Below are positions 54,844 through 64,000 of a stretch of DNA of 64,000 nucleotides, piece after piece. The DNA lies in the NCBI RefSeq assembly GCF_905171765.1, contig NC_053390.1, forward strand, positions 513,033,565 to 513,097,564, written 5' to 3'. The notes beneath the pieces were generated by a model. That model had not been told where the DNA came from. It saw only the letters and a list, made by a program, of their open reading frames with translations, and made no database searches. Each line of letters opens with the position of its first letter. Positions within the stretch are counted from its first letter, which is position 1. The stretch is from Bufo bufo. Its lineage: Eukaryota; Chordata; Amphibia; Anura; Bufonidae. The translations under genes were made by a program, and so were the position numbers.

Positions 54844-55180
54844 GGCCCATGCACAAGGCTGTATCAATTTTGCGGTCCGCAAATCGTAGATCCACAAAAT
54901 ATGGATGCCGTGCGCGTGTTGTCCGCATTTCTATTGCAGACCCATTAACTTCAATGGGTCTGTGATGCGCACTTTGCGCATATGATATGTGTACTTTATG
55001 CATCTGCATGTCTGTTCCGCAGACAGGTAGAACATGAGCTGTATTTGGCCACAGAATGGACCACAGACCCATTGAAGTCAATGTGTCCGCAACAAAAGCA
55101 GATGCAACACGGACTGTATAGTCTTTTGCGGATCCACAATATATGGACTGGAAATACATACGGTCGTGTGCATGAGGCCT
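54844..55180. mobile_element. MITE of the GGCCT-end family
   Basis: GGCCCATGCACAAGGC at left; CGTGTGCATGAGGCCT then TAA (55181-55183) at right. Same internal TGCGGTCCGCAAAT and ATTGAAGTCAATG words as other copies. Confidence 0.75.
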
Positions 55181-55183
55181 TAA

Positions 55184-56543
55184 TGTCCATAGTGCTATTT
55201 CAGAAATGAATGTGTCTGATATAACATGTTAATAAGGAGAAAGCATCATTCCTATACTACATTCACTCATTAAAGCACTGTCAGGAGCCTCACCAATTCC
55301 ACATCCCTCAGGTATGATAAGATCTTGCTCTACTTAACGTACTAATTTGGATCTTGTCCAGAAAAGCACTATAAAACCAGGTGTAGCATTTGACACTGAT
55401 GTTCCACATATCTGCTGTATAATCCCAACTGCTTACTCATATTAATGTGACACAGCAGGCTGCACATTTTAATAGGGTTAAACTGGCGCATTTCATCCGG
55501 TTTGCATAGAAAATGTTCTAGAAAGCAGTGTTTGCTTCGTCACTATAGTAGATCGCATTTAGGGAATTGGGAAGAGAGAAAACGAATGCAGTGTTCTCAT
55601 TGCGTGGTATCCTGGTTAGGGGAACATTATGGTACGTCACTGGGATGGTGAATTGTGTAATAAATGGTATGCAGTACAGGAGGATTCTGTATTTGTCACA
55701 TAAGGATACATAAAACCCTTCTCTTACAATCAGACAGATGATGACCTCTCATAGCATCAGCCGTGGGTAAATAAATGATCCAATTTCTCTAAAAGTAAAT
55801 GCGTCACTTTTATTGTACTCATTGTCTGGACTGTCATTGAGACAATCATGACATGGAAACATCCATTTACTTGCAATGACACATTGCTAGGAATAGATTT
55901 GTATAGAAATTGCTCCTGGGAAAGCACAAGGCAGTTTACAGACAAGGACCTGTCTCTTTGATACCAGTGGTTAATAAGATATACCGGAGGAGTTCTTGGA
56001 TTGCTCTTGCTTCTGCATTGCCAACACAGCCGGTAAGATGTCCATATTTCATTTTATGGGAATAACGAATTGCCCATGCTAGGTTTACATCATGCATGGG
56101 TTCTATGTTTGGCTTATACAATGGGAAATACTTCTCAGTATAGCTCTACCCTACCCAGATCTATTGACCAGACATATGGCAAGAGTGTCCTTTTGGCATG
56201 TTTTGCCAGTACACTGCCAACCTGGCCTCAGTCAGGATACAATGGTCTTTCTTGGGCCATTGTAACTTGAACCAGACTCAAGATACAGTGCCTCCGACGC
56301 TGCTGATCTGTGGTTCATGAGACTGACTGAAAGATCCAACCAATCAACATGGACATTTTACTGGAAAAACACCTGCAGTAGCGTTTCTCCACAGTACAGT
56401 ACGGTACTACATGTTCTGGTGTGGACGACTCCATGTTATTTTTCTGGTGCCACTGCGTGTACTGTACAGGATCTTGTGGAAGCTCCTGACCTCTAGATAA
56501 AAAATGACTTACAGCTTCCAACAACTATTTCTGACTATGACAT
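55184..56543. other. Non-repetitive stretch upstream of NRG1
   Basis: No ORF or named repeat. About 1-2 kb upstream of the promoter region, so it may hold regulatory sequence. This is position-based only. Confidence 0.3.
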
Positions 56544-56547
56544 TTAA

Positions 56548-56925
56548 AAGGGTTTTCCAGGATATTTTAACTGAAGACCTATCCTCTGGATAGGTCATCA
56601 GTATCTGATCGGTGAGGGTCCAACACCTGAGACCCCCACCAATCAGCTGTTTTGAGAAGGCACCAACACACTGTCTTCTCATAGCTCACCAAATCCAGCC
56701 CCGTACATTGTATAGCGGCTCTGCTGGGAATCGTGCTCAGCCCCATTGAACGTGTCATCACTCAGCCTAGGAAAAGCAGAGAGAAGAAGATGGTGCTCAC
56801 AAGAGTTCCTCTGCCTTCCCAAATAGCTGATTGGCAGTGGTCCCGGGTGTCGGACTGCAACCAATCAGATACTGATGACCTATCCAGAGGATAAGTCATC
56901 AGTATAAAAACCGTGGAAAACCCCT
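56548..56925. mobile_element. TTAA-flanked MITE upstream of NRG1
   Basis: TTAA at 56544-56547 and 56926-56929. Ends AAGGGTTTTCC and GGAAAACCCCTT are inverted. Contains CCTATCCTCTGGATAGGTCATCAGTATCTG and the inverse TACTGATGACCTATCCAGAGG. Sister copy at 59688-60103. Confidence 0.85.
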
Positions 56926-57437
56926 TTAAGGATTTAATTTATCTGTAGTAGTGTGCTGCTTCATTTCCATTAATCTTACGTTTTTTCTTATTTTAAGATG
57001 ACATTTTGGGGTTTTGGAACTAATTACCAATTTTCCATTGAATGATGGTCTCACAATGATTTCAATCTACAATGGTTGCCCCAGAACCAATTAATACTTT
57101 ATCTTGAGGCAACCCATATATATCTTTTCTCCACCACATTGTAAAACTAGTCAACTATGCTTTTCAATATAAGGGAATTCCTCAAAAATACTTTGGCAAA
57201 TATCTAAGCATACATCTGAGGCACACATGTACCTAAAAAATGTGCCCAAAATATGAACAGGGAATTATCACAATAATCTTCATGTCTGCTTGAAATATCA
57301 TCTAATTTACAGCCTTGTAATATTGCTGCATGTCATCTCAACCTAGAGTAATTGTCAACTTGATGGCAATATTTCCTACTGCATAATAAAAGTGAGTGTC
57401 GGTGAAAGGCTGGATGTAAACAGCCCTGGAAGTACAC

Positions 57438-57536
57438 ATGGCTTGGGCAAGCAAGACTGTAGGCTGCTCCTCCTCCTCCCTGTCCTCTGTATGTGTAAGT
57501 GTGTGGGTCTGCGTGTCTCTGCCTCTCAGTCTGTAG
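57438..57536 (+). other. Upstream ORF 1 in the NRG1 leader
   Basis: ATG with weak context (C at -3), 32 codons, Cys/Ser-rich, stop TAG. Present in the mRNA only if transcription starts upstream of it. Confidence 0.3.
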
Positions 57537-57626
57537 CAGCAGCCTCAGCCGCAGCATCACTTCACTTCACACAGGAGGTTTGGTCTCCATAAACCATTCA
57601 GCAACAGACTCCTGCTCTCCTCCTCC

Positions 57627-57749
57627 ATGCAGAAGCGTCAGGACATGACTACAGCATCATCTCCCCTGAAAATCCTACATCTGATTGCTCTCAGAATTTT
57701 TTTTCCTCGCCTTTATCTTTTTTTCCTGAGCTTGTTGGAAACGTGCTAA
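57627..57749 (+). other. Upstream ORF 2 in the NRG1 leader
   Basis: 40 codons ending 244 bases before the main ATG. First ATG in weak context (T at -3); a second in-frame ATG at 57645 has G at -3. The peptide has a hydrophobic C-terminal half. It does not overlap the main frame. Confidence 0.35.
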
Positions 57750-57993
57750 AGCTAATCCATCCACCCTCTCTGCTCTTCTCATCATCACTATCTCAAGTCT
57801 ACTGGGTCCTGCAAAACCTCCGCCCCATCAACCTCTTGTTGCTGCACCAAGAAATAACCTCTGCTTCCTCCTCCCAAAAGCCACCCTTCATTCAACCAGG
57901 CCATCATCCCAGGAGCCCCAGAACTGGGGTGGGGGTGAAGGGTGTCCAGGGGGTATCACACTGCTAGCAGAGCCGGCTGGGAGACAGCTTACC

Positions 57994-59014
57994 ATGAGAT
58001 TGCAATACACATCCTCCTCTTCCTCCTCCACCACCTCTCTGGCTGCCGGTCTTGCACCTTGCTGGTTGCCTGGTCCAGTAGGGTCTAGTCTTGCAGGTGG
58101 TGGCTGCTCCTGTTGTTGGGGCTGTTGCTATGGAGCCCTCCTGTTTTTCCTATGGACTTCGGCTGCAGTGACTGCCTCCTCCTCCTCTTCTTCGTCTTCT
58201 TCTGCTGGAGGTGCTGGAGCAGGTGGTGCTGCAGTGACCGGTGCTCCTGGTAGTGCTGCTGGCTCTGGCGCTGCAGCATCTACTCATTCCCCGGCTCCTC
58301 CTCTCCCTGCTGCAGTGGTGGCTGGAGGGGCGCTCCTGGCTGCTGTTGTAGCAGGTGCAGGTGGTGGTGGTGGTGGTGTGCTACCTCCAAGTACAGGTGG
58401 AGCCCTATGCTATTCTTCCCCAAGTGCAGGATCTGTACAGGAACTGGCTCAACGTTCACGGGTGGTGATTGAGGGCAAAGTGCATCAACAGCAGGCACCA
58501 GAGGGGCGCAAGAGGAAGGTGCCTGAGGAAGGGGACTTGGTTACTTCTGGGAGGAGAAGAGGACAGGTGGTCAAAGGGCAGGTGGATGGAATAATAGACA
58601 AGCAGCAGACAGCGTCATTGGTGAGTACTGCATCTCCAGAACAGGTAGCCACTGCCAACAGCTGGACAACACATTCTGCAGGTAGCTTCACCACAACTGC
58701 CACAATAACACTCAGTGGCTTTTCTAACTTCACCACATTTGATGGTTCAGCTTCCTCTGTGGCTCCTGGAATCCAGCAGTCTTACCTGGTGAAGGTGCAC
58801 CAGGTCTGGGCAGTGAAGTCGTCAGGCTTGGAGAAAGACTCTGTTATCACAGTGGATTTCGGTTCCAGCTGTGTGAAGCTGAAGGAGGACAGCAGGTATA
58901 TTTTCTTCATGGATCCAACCAACAGTAGCTCCATCTTCAGAGCATCCTTCTCACCACTAGAGACTGGCAGGAATATGAAAAAGGATATTGGCAGGGTGCT
59001 ATGCAGAGGTTGTG
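57994..59014 (+). CDS. nrg1: Neuregulin-1 type II (GGF) first coding exon
   Basis: 340 codons plus one base (phase 1). Known: NRG1 type II is an ErbB-receptor ligand for Schwann cell and glial growth, with an N-terminal kringle-like domain. Seen: a start in ACCATGA context; Ser-, Ala- and Gly-rich low complexity (residues 7-12, 62-70, 71-130) around a hydrophobic 'YGALLFFLWTSAAVTA' (46-61), a possible signal segment; 'CYSSPSAGSVQELAQR' and 'VVIEGKVH' (139-164), the GGF signature; a variable basic and Thr-rich linker with N-glycosylation sites NFT (245) and NSS (310); then the kringle-like domain 'YLVKVHQVWAVK', 'LKEDSRYIFFM' and 'PLETGRN.KK' (264-340) with Cys 293, 337 and 340. Ends 'RVLCRGC' before the splice donor. 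It matches NRG1-II more closely than NRG2. The EGF-like domain is in later exons outside the window. Confidence 0.95.
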
Positions 59015-59020
59015 GTAAGT
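59011..59020 (+). other. Splice donor of NRG1 exon 1
   Basis: TGTG/GTAAGT: consensus donor GTAAGT at 59015, directly after the 'RVLCRGC' codons, the same protein position as the exon end known in mammalian NRG1 type II. The frame runs on to a stop at 59053 only by read-through. Confidence 0.9.
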
Positions 59021-59687
59021 TACTGACTTGTGTTTCTCCTACTATGACACCATAGAAGAGGTGTTTGAAAACATCTTTTCATGAGTGATATTTTAAGGAG
59101 AGGTTTTATGCGGTATACAAGTTTTGTTGGCAATGTAGCATGAATACAAGGTGTCTAATATGTAGAATGAGGTTCGATTAAGTTTGGTTTGTCTAAGCCA
59201 TGAGGCTATCGCAGGGGGAGTATATATCACCACATGAGAGGCCAATAGGTAAAACATAACCTTTACTTCTTCAAAAGTGAAAAAAAATAATAACTATTTG
59301 GTTTTAATCCAGTGTTAGTTTTTAAGTGTAAGATTTGGTAGGTTTATGTAGTTATACAGACACACTTTGCATCATTTTGTTCCCCACCAAGATATGATAA
59401 GTATGTATTTCATGTGGGGGAGAAAATAAGGTATGAGGAATTCTTTGCAGCAGTTCAACAAGTCATACTTCTGTCAATTTGAGTTATGTAATTAAACCCT
59501 TCTTTATTGTATAACCACAATTTAGGAACATGTTGCCCATCACCAACAATATAAATGCCGCAGAGATAAGCTTCACCTCCAGCCGCAAAATATTACACGT
59601 TACAAAAAAAAAAAAAAAAAAACTCATATTGAGCCATTTACAGCAGCTGTTGCATATAAAATATATGAAAGATAAGCGTAGAATTAA

Positions 59688-60103
59688 AAGGGTTTTCCGA
59701 GACTTAAATACTGGTAACCTATCCTCTGGATATGTCATCAGTATCTGATTGGTATCTGTATCTGATTGTTGGGTCCAACACACGGGACCCCCGCTGTTTG
59801 AGAAGGCACTGGTACTCCCGTGAGCGCCGTGGCCTTCTCTCAGCTTACCAAGCACAGTCCCGTACTTTGTATAGTGGCTCTGCTTGGTATTGCAGCTCAG
59901 CCCCATTCACTTCTATAGGGCTAAGCTGCGCCTAGTCCACATGACTGATGAATGTCTCATCACTGGTCTAGGGAAAGCTGAGAGAAGGCCACTACCTTCT
60001 TGAACAGCTGATCAGCAGGGTTCCCAGGTGTTGGGCCCCCACCGATTAGATACTGATGACCTATCCTGAGGAACCGTCAGTAGTTAAGTAACAGAAAACT
60101 CCT
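59688..60103. mobile_element. TTAA-flanked MITE downstream of NRG1 exon 1
   Basis: TTAA at 59684-59687 and 60104-60107; ends AAGGGTTTTCC and GAAAACTCCTT. Same family as 56548-56925, with 'TTGAGAAGGCACTGGTACTCC'-type internal DNA. Confidence 0.85.
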
Positions 60104-60779
60104 TTAATAGTGGATATAGATCATCGAAACATATATATACGGTAGATGCCTTAAGTGAAGCAAATCTTTTAGACAACCAGAGAGCAAACTGATTGTTCCA
60201 AGAATGTAATATTTCCAGTCAAATATGGGTATCCCATGAGTTCCAGTGGACTTATAATATTGTGCCCTATTTGATATGAGCGTCACCCCATGTACACTAA
60301 AATAGGGCCTATTTGAGACACACTAGCCTGGCCCAATTAGAGATGCAAAGAAAACCTTTATAATGTTTAATTTTTATTTATTTATGTTTTTTTCTTTATA
60401 GGTCCTCCATCCACATTAGTGTAACAGTTTCACATGTATGGGGAACTCCCAAATCTCCCTCCCCAGCTGATGTCCCTGTTTTAGGAGTTTACCTAGAGTC
60501 CCTTGCATTTCAGTCTGCCTCTTCTATCTCTGCATGTGCTATCCAAAATACACTTACCCATAGCAATCAACCCAATCACAGCACATTTTTCATTTTACTA
60601 CAGCAAAACTCCCAACCATCCTGGATCTGGCTGAACAGGCCCGGATTCCTGCAGCTGTCCTATGGTCCCAGATTGGCCGAGGTATGTCACGATTTCAACT
60701 GTCTCTGCATCTTAAGGACGCAGAGACAGTTGAATGCAATGGTGAAACAGGATGCTGTCAGCTCCCTGCTTCACCATTC

Positions 60780-60950
60780 CCTGGTCTGTGCTCTCCAGAT
60801 CCTCAGATGTGATGCGTTAACGCATAGTGCCTGCTGGGCTTTGTAGGCGGAGTGTGCAAGGCTGCCTTTGCCTTTGCGCTCCTCTTACACAGCCCAGTAG
60901 GCACATATGTCACCGCATCACACCTGCTGGGGAAGGCAGAATGTGTTCCG
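60780..60950. repeat. Short inverted repeat
   Basis: 'AGTGCCTGCTGGGCTTTG' (60826) and 'CAGCCCAGTAGGCACATA' (60890) are imperfect inverse copies, with 'GATGCGTTAACGCA' and 'CACCGCATCACACC' outside. Confidence 0.55.
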
Positions 60951-61019
60951 ATCATCGGGGAACAGGACTAGGGGAGTTTTGCTTTTTTGTAACAGTACAT
61001 GGCACTTTGAGGGCATAAC

Positions 61020-61150
61020 TACTGTATGGGGTGGGACTAGGGTGGAATAAATATTGTGTGGGGGCACTATGGGGACTTAAATACTATGTGGGGGCACGAT
61101 GAGGGCATAAATACTGTGAGCACTACTGTGGGTATAAAAATTGTGTGGTA
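61020..61150. repeat. Minisatellite (ATACTGTGTGGGGGCAC type)
   Basis: Four to five imperfect units of about 35 bp. Confidence 0.65.
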
Positions 61151-61259
61151 GCATTATGGCAATGCCTCTGCCATTGTCCCGCTATGTCCTTTTCAAAAGT
61201 TGGGAGGTATGCTAGAGAACTTTTTACAATACTGTGGACCTATGTTTTCTACCCTGTGG

Positions 61260-61378
61260 CTCTACAGCTTTTGCAAAACTACAACTCCCACAATGCTGTA
61301 ACTGCCTGCAACCATCAGCGTATGATGGGAGTTCTACTTTTGCCACAGCTGGTGAGCCACAGGTTGGTAAACATTGGT
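61260..61378. repeat. 'ACAACTCCCA' repeat family
   Basis: 'CTACAACTCCCACAATGC' and 'ATGATGGGAGTTCTACTTTT' in inverted order, then 'GAGCCACAGGTTGG': a common vertebrate DNA-transposon-derived repeat. Confidence 0.6.
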
Positions 61379-61521
61379 CTACAGTATTGTAAGAAATGAT
61401 GCAGTAAAATGAAAGCTGTGCTGTGATTGGTTAGTATGGGATGATAGGCAGAGTGGGAAGCAGTGCCCCATCAGTTACAGTTCCATTAGTGTACACATTA
61501 TTGCGCACTGCATCAAAAGAA

Positions 61522-61724
61522 CAATAGAGCAGATTTATCATAAAGATACAGCGCCTTCGTGGAGTGAAAAAATTGCAAACTGCACATTATGCAATTTCTC
61601 CGCCAGCCTCGCCACTTTCTGGCGTAGAAGAACATTGAAATCAGTTCAGGTACACAGACTACAGGATGCTGCACCTAATTTATGACCCAGCATGCACTGA
61701 CGGGCTATGATAAATCTGCCCCAT
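61522..61724. mobile_element. Foldback MITE with GCAGATTTATCATA ends
   Basis: Left 'AGCAGATTTATCATAAAG', right 'CTATGATAAATCTGCCCC'. No ORF. Related to 48010-48225. Confidence 0.8.
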
Positions 61725-63395
61725 TTCTTAATTTGAACCTTCCAGAACTCCCTAGTATTTTAAGTTGGATCATAAAGAGTATATGTACCATGTTTCCTTG
61801 AGATCCACCAAGGCACCCAGGAGCCCATGAAGAACAAACAAACGCCATTCTCCCTAAATTGCCATAGTAGGTTATACAATAAAAATGGGCTCATACATAG
61901 TAAGAAAAATTTCCACAATATAATGGAAATATGACTTGTTGAATTGCATTATTTTATCATACCGTGCTTTAGCTTTCTTCCTACATGGATTCCACGTCTA
62001 TCATACTTTGGTGGAACGCACACTTTTGTGTATGTACATAAACCTGCTAAATCTTCATTTTAAATACTGATATTACATTATAGAGTGATGCATTCTAAAT
62101 ACTGGTGTAGCCTAGCAATGTGCTGGATTCATCCTCCCTTCTTTACCTGACTTCATTGGGAAGGATGTCTGGGTATATCCCAAGGCATTCCTATGTAGAA
62201 GCAGCTGTAGGAAAGGATGGATGCTTAACACTAGTAAGGTTACAATGAACGCTCTTCATACTGAGCATCACACACACATATCAAAATGTCCACTTTTCTA
62301 TGAGTGATCATATGACGCCCATGTATCCCCCTGGTATTGAATATTATCAACATATTTGATACAATTTTGTACTATGTGAACTATAATATGATGTTTTCTT
62401 CACTTTTGAAACATTAAGTAAAATTTTAAGTATCGCCCTCTCATGCTGTGAAGGTCTAGCTGAAGGTGACCGTTTATAATACGATCCATATAGGTGTTTT
62501 AAGAGATGTTGAATGGTAGAACATTGGTAGTCCATTGTGATAATGCTTTCAAAAATGCCAACATGTGTAATGCAAGTGTATAATTAATAATGCTAACTAA
62601 AAGTATACAGCTCCTGGATTGTGAAGGCTGGAGGCCTTGCCTCTGGTAGAATGAATATTTCTATTCTGTTTCATAGTCAGTCATTCTCTGTCTTATTAAA
62701 AAGCCATTTAGTGACCACTTGGTAGCCTGGAGATCACCTCCCATTGTGCTTGTTTATCATGTGTTTAAATGCCATACTTTGGCCCAGTTTCATAGGTGTT
62801 ACATTGGTGAAGTTTATGATGACACAATGTGTTTAAAATGCGTGCTGCCACAACATATGTATATGGCTCTACCTTATGCTGACATTTTTCTGCTTGTTGA
62901 TGAACTTAAAAATGCTCTATCACCAACCTGTGCTGAGGAATCATCTGTGGAAAGTGCAATATGTATTGATAACTCCTGTTAGTGGTGGCATACTGGTTCA
63001 TGCAACCTGTAGTGTCCTTTGTATTGGGGTGAACTGTAACCGCCATCACAAATTGTTGAAAACTATATACAACTGTACGATATATAGACTTGCGGTTTAT
63101 AAACTACTAGTGCATCACCTATTGAGCTGAGCTCTTTGCTTCGCAGAGGTCAAGAAGCTGGGGGGAGCTGTTCAGCTAGTGTGGTGCTGAAGTGTGAAAG
63201 TGAGTTGGGAATCCCCAGCCCTGGCTGATAGATGTCAGTGTAAAAGGCAGAAAATACCTCTCTGGGACTTTACTTAATAGCAGACATAGCAGCTGAACAT
63301 TGCTATGTAGCAAGAGCAATGCTTTTTCTATTGTGAAATATATTGTGTCATTTGCTCTTTGCAAGGCTGGATGCTACTATGGGTAATTTGAATGT

Positions 63396-63417
63396 GTGTG
63401 TATATATATATATATAG
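63396..63417. repeat. (GT)n(TA)n microsatellite
   Basis: GTGTGTGTATATATATATATATA run. Confidence 0.85.
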
Positions 63418-64000
63418 TGTGCGCTCTGCTTAGTAGGTGTTTAGAATGCGGCAGTCGACATTCAGTATTGCTGATCATCATGAGTAGTTTGAATTGAAAC
63501 CTACAAAACCACAACCGTTTTGCTACAAAATTGAAATAGCATGGCGTGCAGTATAGCTTTGTGAGTATTTTATTTATTTTAAGTATTTATTTTAATATCA
63601 ATATTTGATAGTTTCAAATATTATATATATATGCAGAGAGAGAGACATAGCATATTATAGGTTTAAAGAAGCTTTTAGTGCTGCTGTGTAAAGCAAATCA
63701 TTAGGATTTAGCATTTAGGTAAGTATAATACAACAGACATGATGTCTAACGAATGGGTTTAATGAACTACAATAATGTATTTGCTCTGTGTTTCCCAAAT
63801 AGTAATGATCTACAGTGACAGTCACGTTGTCTAGTATTAAATTATCGAGACGTATGCTGCCGTTTTGCAAACAAGCCAAAGACCTAGCTCTCATCGTCGT
63901 TTCCACTCCCATTTTATATAGATCAGACAGTTCTACATAAAAATTTACCTAGATGAGAGATGCGATATTAAGCCTTACAGTATATGTAGCAAATCTTGGC

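Larger units (their letters stand above)
57380..57993 (+). promoter_or_regulatory. nrg1: NRG1 type II promoter region and 5' leader
   Basis: Lies directly upstream of the exon-1 ATG and is richer in CT and GC than the flanks. A TATA-like ATAATAAAAG lies at 57383-57392, which would place a start near 57415; this is weak evidence. Two upstream ORFs lie inside (57438-57536 and 57627-57749). The transcript start is not determined. Confidence 0.45.
59015..64000 (+). other. nrg1: NRG1 intron 1, 5' part
   Basis: No further exon recognised. Contains the MITEs and simple repeats listed separately. Stretches 60104-60670 and 61725-64000 hold no supported feature apart from short AT repeats. Confidence 0.75.

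Noticed and set aside
57743..57967. 74-codon frame in the NRG1 leader
   Set aside because: It starts at GTG, not ATG, so it is unlikely to be used in a vertebrate mRNA.
57994..59014. Assignment to NRG2
   Set aside because: 'CYSSP..GSVQELAQ' and 'YLVKVHQVWAVK' fit the NRG1 type II exon better than the NRG2 first exon.
1..64000. CRISPR arrays, bacterial operons, rRNA or tRNA genes
   Set aside because: No spaced short direct repeats of CRISPR type, no operon structure and no recognisable tRNA or rRNA seen; the tandem arrays have no spacers.

Overview
The window is vertebrate nuclear DNA, almost certainly from an anuran amphibian with a large, repeat-rich genome. That is an inference from the mix of Tx1/L1-like, CR1-like, Penelope, Tc1, hAT and chromovirus elements and from the one host gene. 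There are no bacterial features. The only host exon recognised is the first exon of neuregulin-1 type II (the glial growth factor isoform) on the + strand at 57994-59014. It ends in a consensus splice donor, and everything after it is intron 1.

Layout. 1-1620: a gag-like ORF with one stop (- strand) and its leader. 1624-6900: a hAT element (hAT1) with a 131-bp 5' tandem array and a decayed BED/hAT transposase. 6900-7781: a 175-bp tandem array whose unit joins a U2-snRNA-like segment to a hAT1-like subterminal segment. 7782-16390: a palindromic AT-rich repeat split by a Penelope-like element (8068-16315, 14-bp target duplication). That element is itself split by a Tx1/L1-like LINE (9052-13129, 10-bp target duplication) and by a 297-bp hammerhead-like insertion. 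16625-24310: a CR1-like LINE with an esterase ORF1 and a tandemly duplicated RT domain; its 5' UTR is split by a 2.3-kb non-coding TTAA element.

24311-27265: minisatellite, MITEs and non-repetitive sequence. 27266-35510: a Tc1 fragment entered by a second hAT (hAT2), whose 5' array received a full-length, intact chromovirus (29099-34430, 5-bp target duplication, LTRs differing at 3 of 491 positions). 35511-35710 is an assembly gap. 35711-42537: a Tc1 fragment, a + strand L1-like LINE carrying a Tc1 tail, minisatellites and a complete but dead Tc1. 42538-50016: MITEs and minisatellites. 50017-54142: a third hAT (hAT3) with an 8-bp target duplication, nested in a foldback repeat. 54336-56925: more foldback elements. 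57380-59014: NRG1 promoter region, 5' leader and exon 1. 59015-64000: intron with MITEs.

The genes do not form a pathway: the window is a stack of nested insertions next to a developmental signalling gene. Nesting gives the relative order of events (palindromic repeat, then Penelope, then LINE; Tc1, then hAT2, then chromovirus; foldback, then hAT3; CR1, then TTAA element). The most unusual items are the U2-snRNA-like/hAT hybrid array, the two kinds of hammerhead-like sequence in or near Penelope ends, and the in-frame doubled reverse transcriptase of the CR1-like element.
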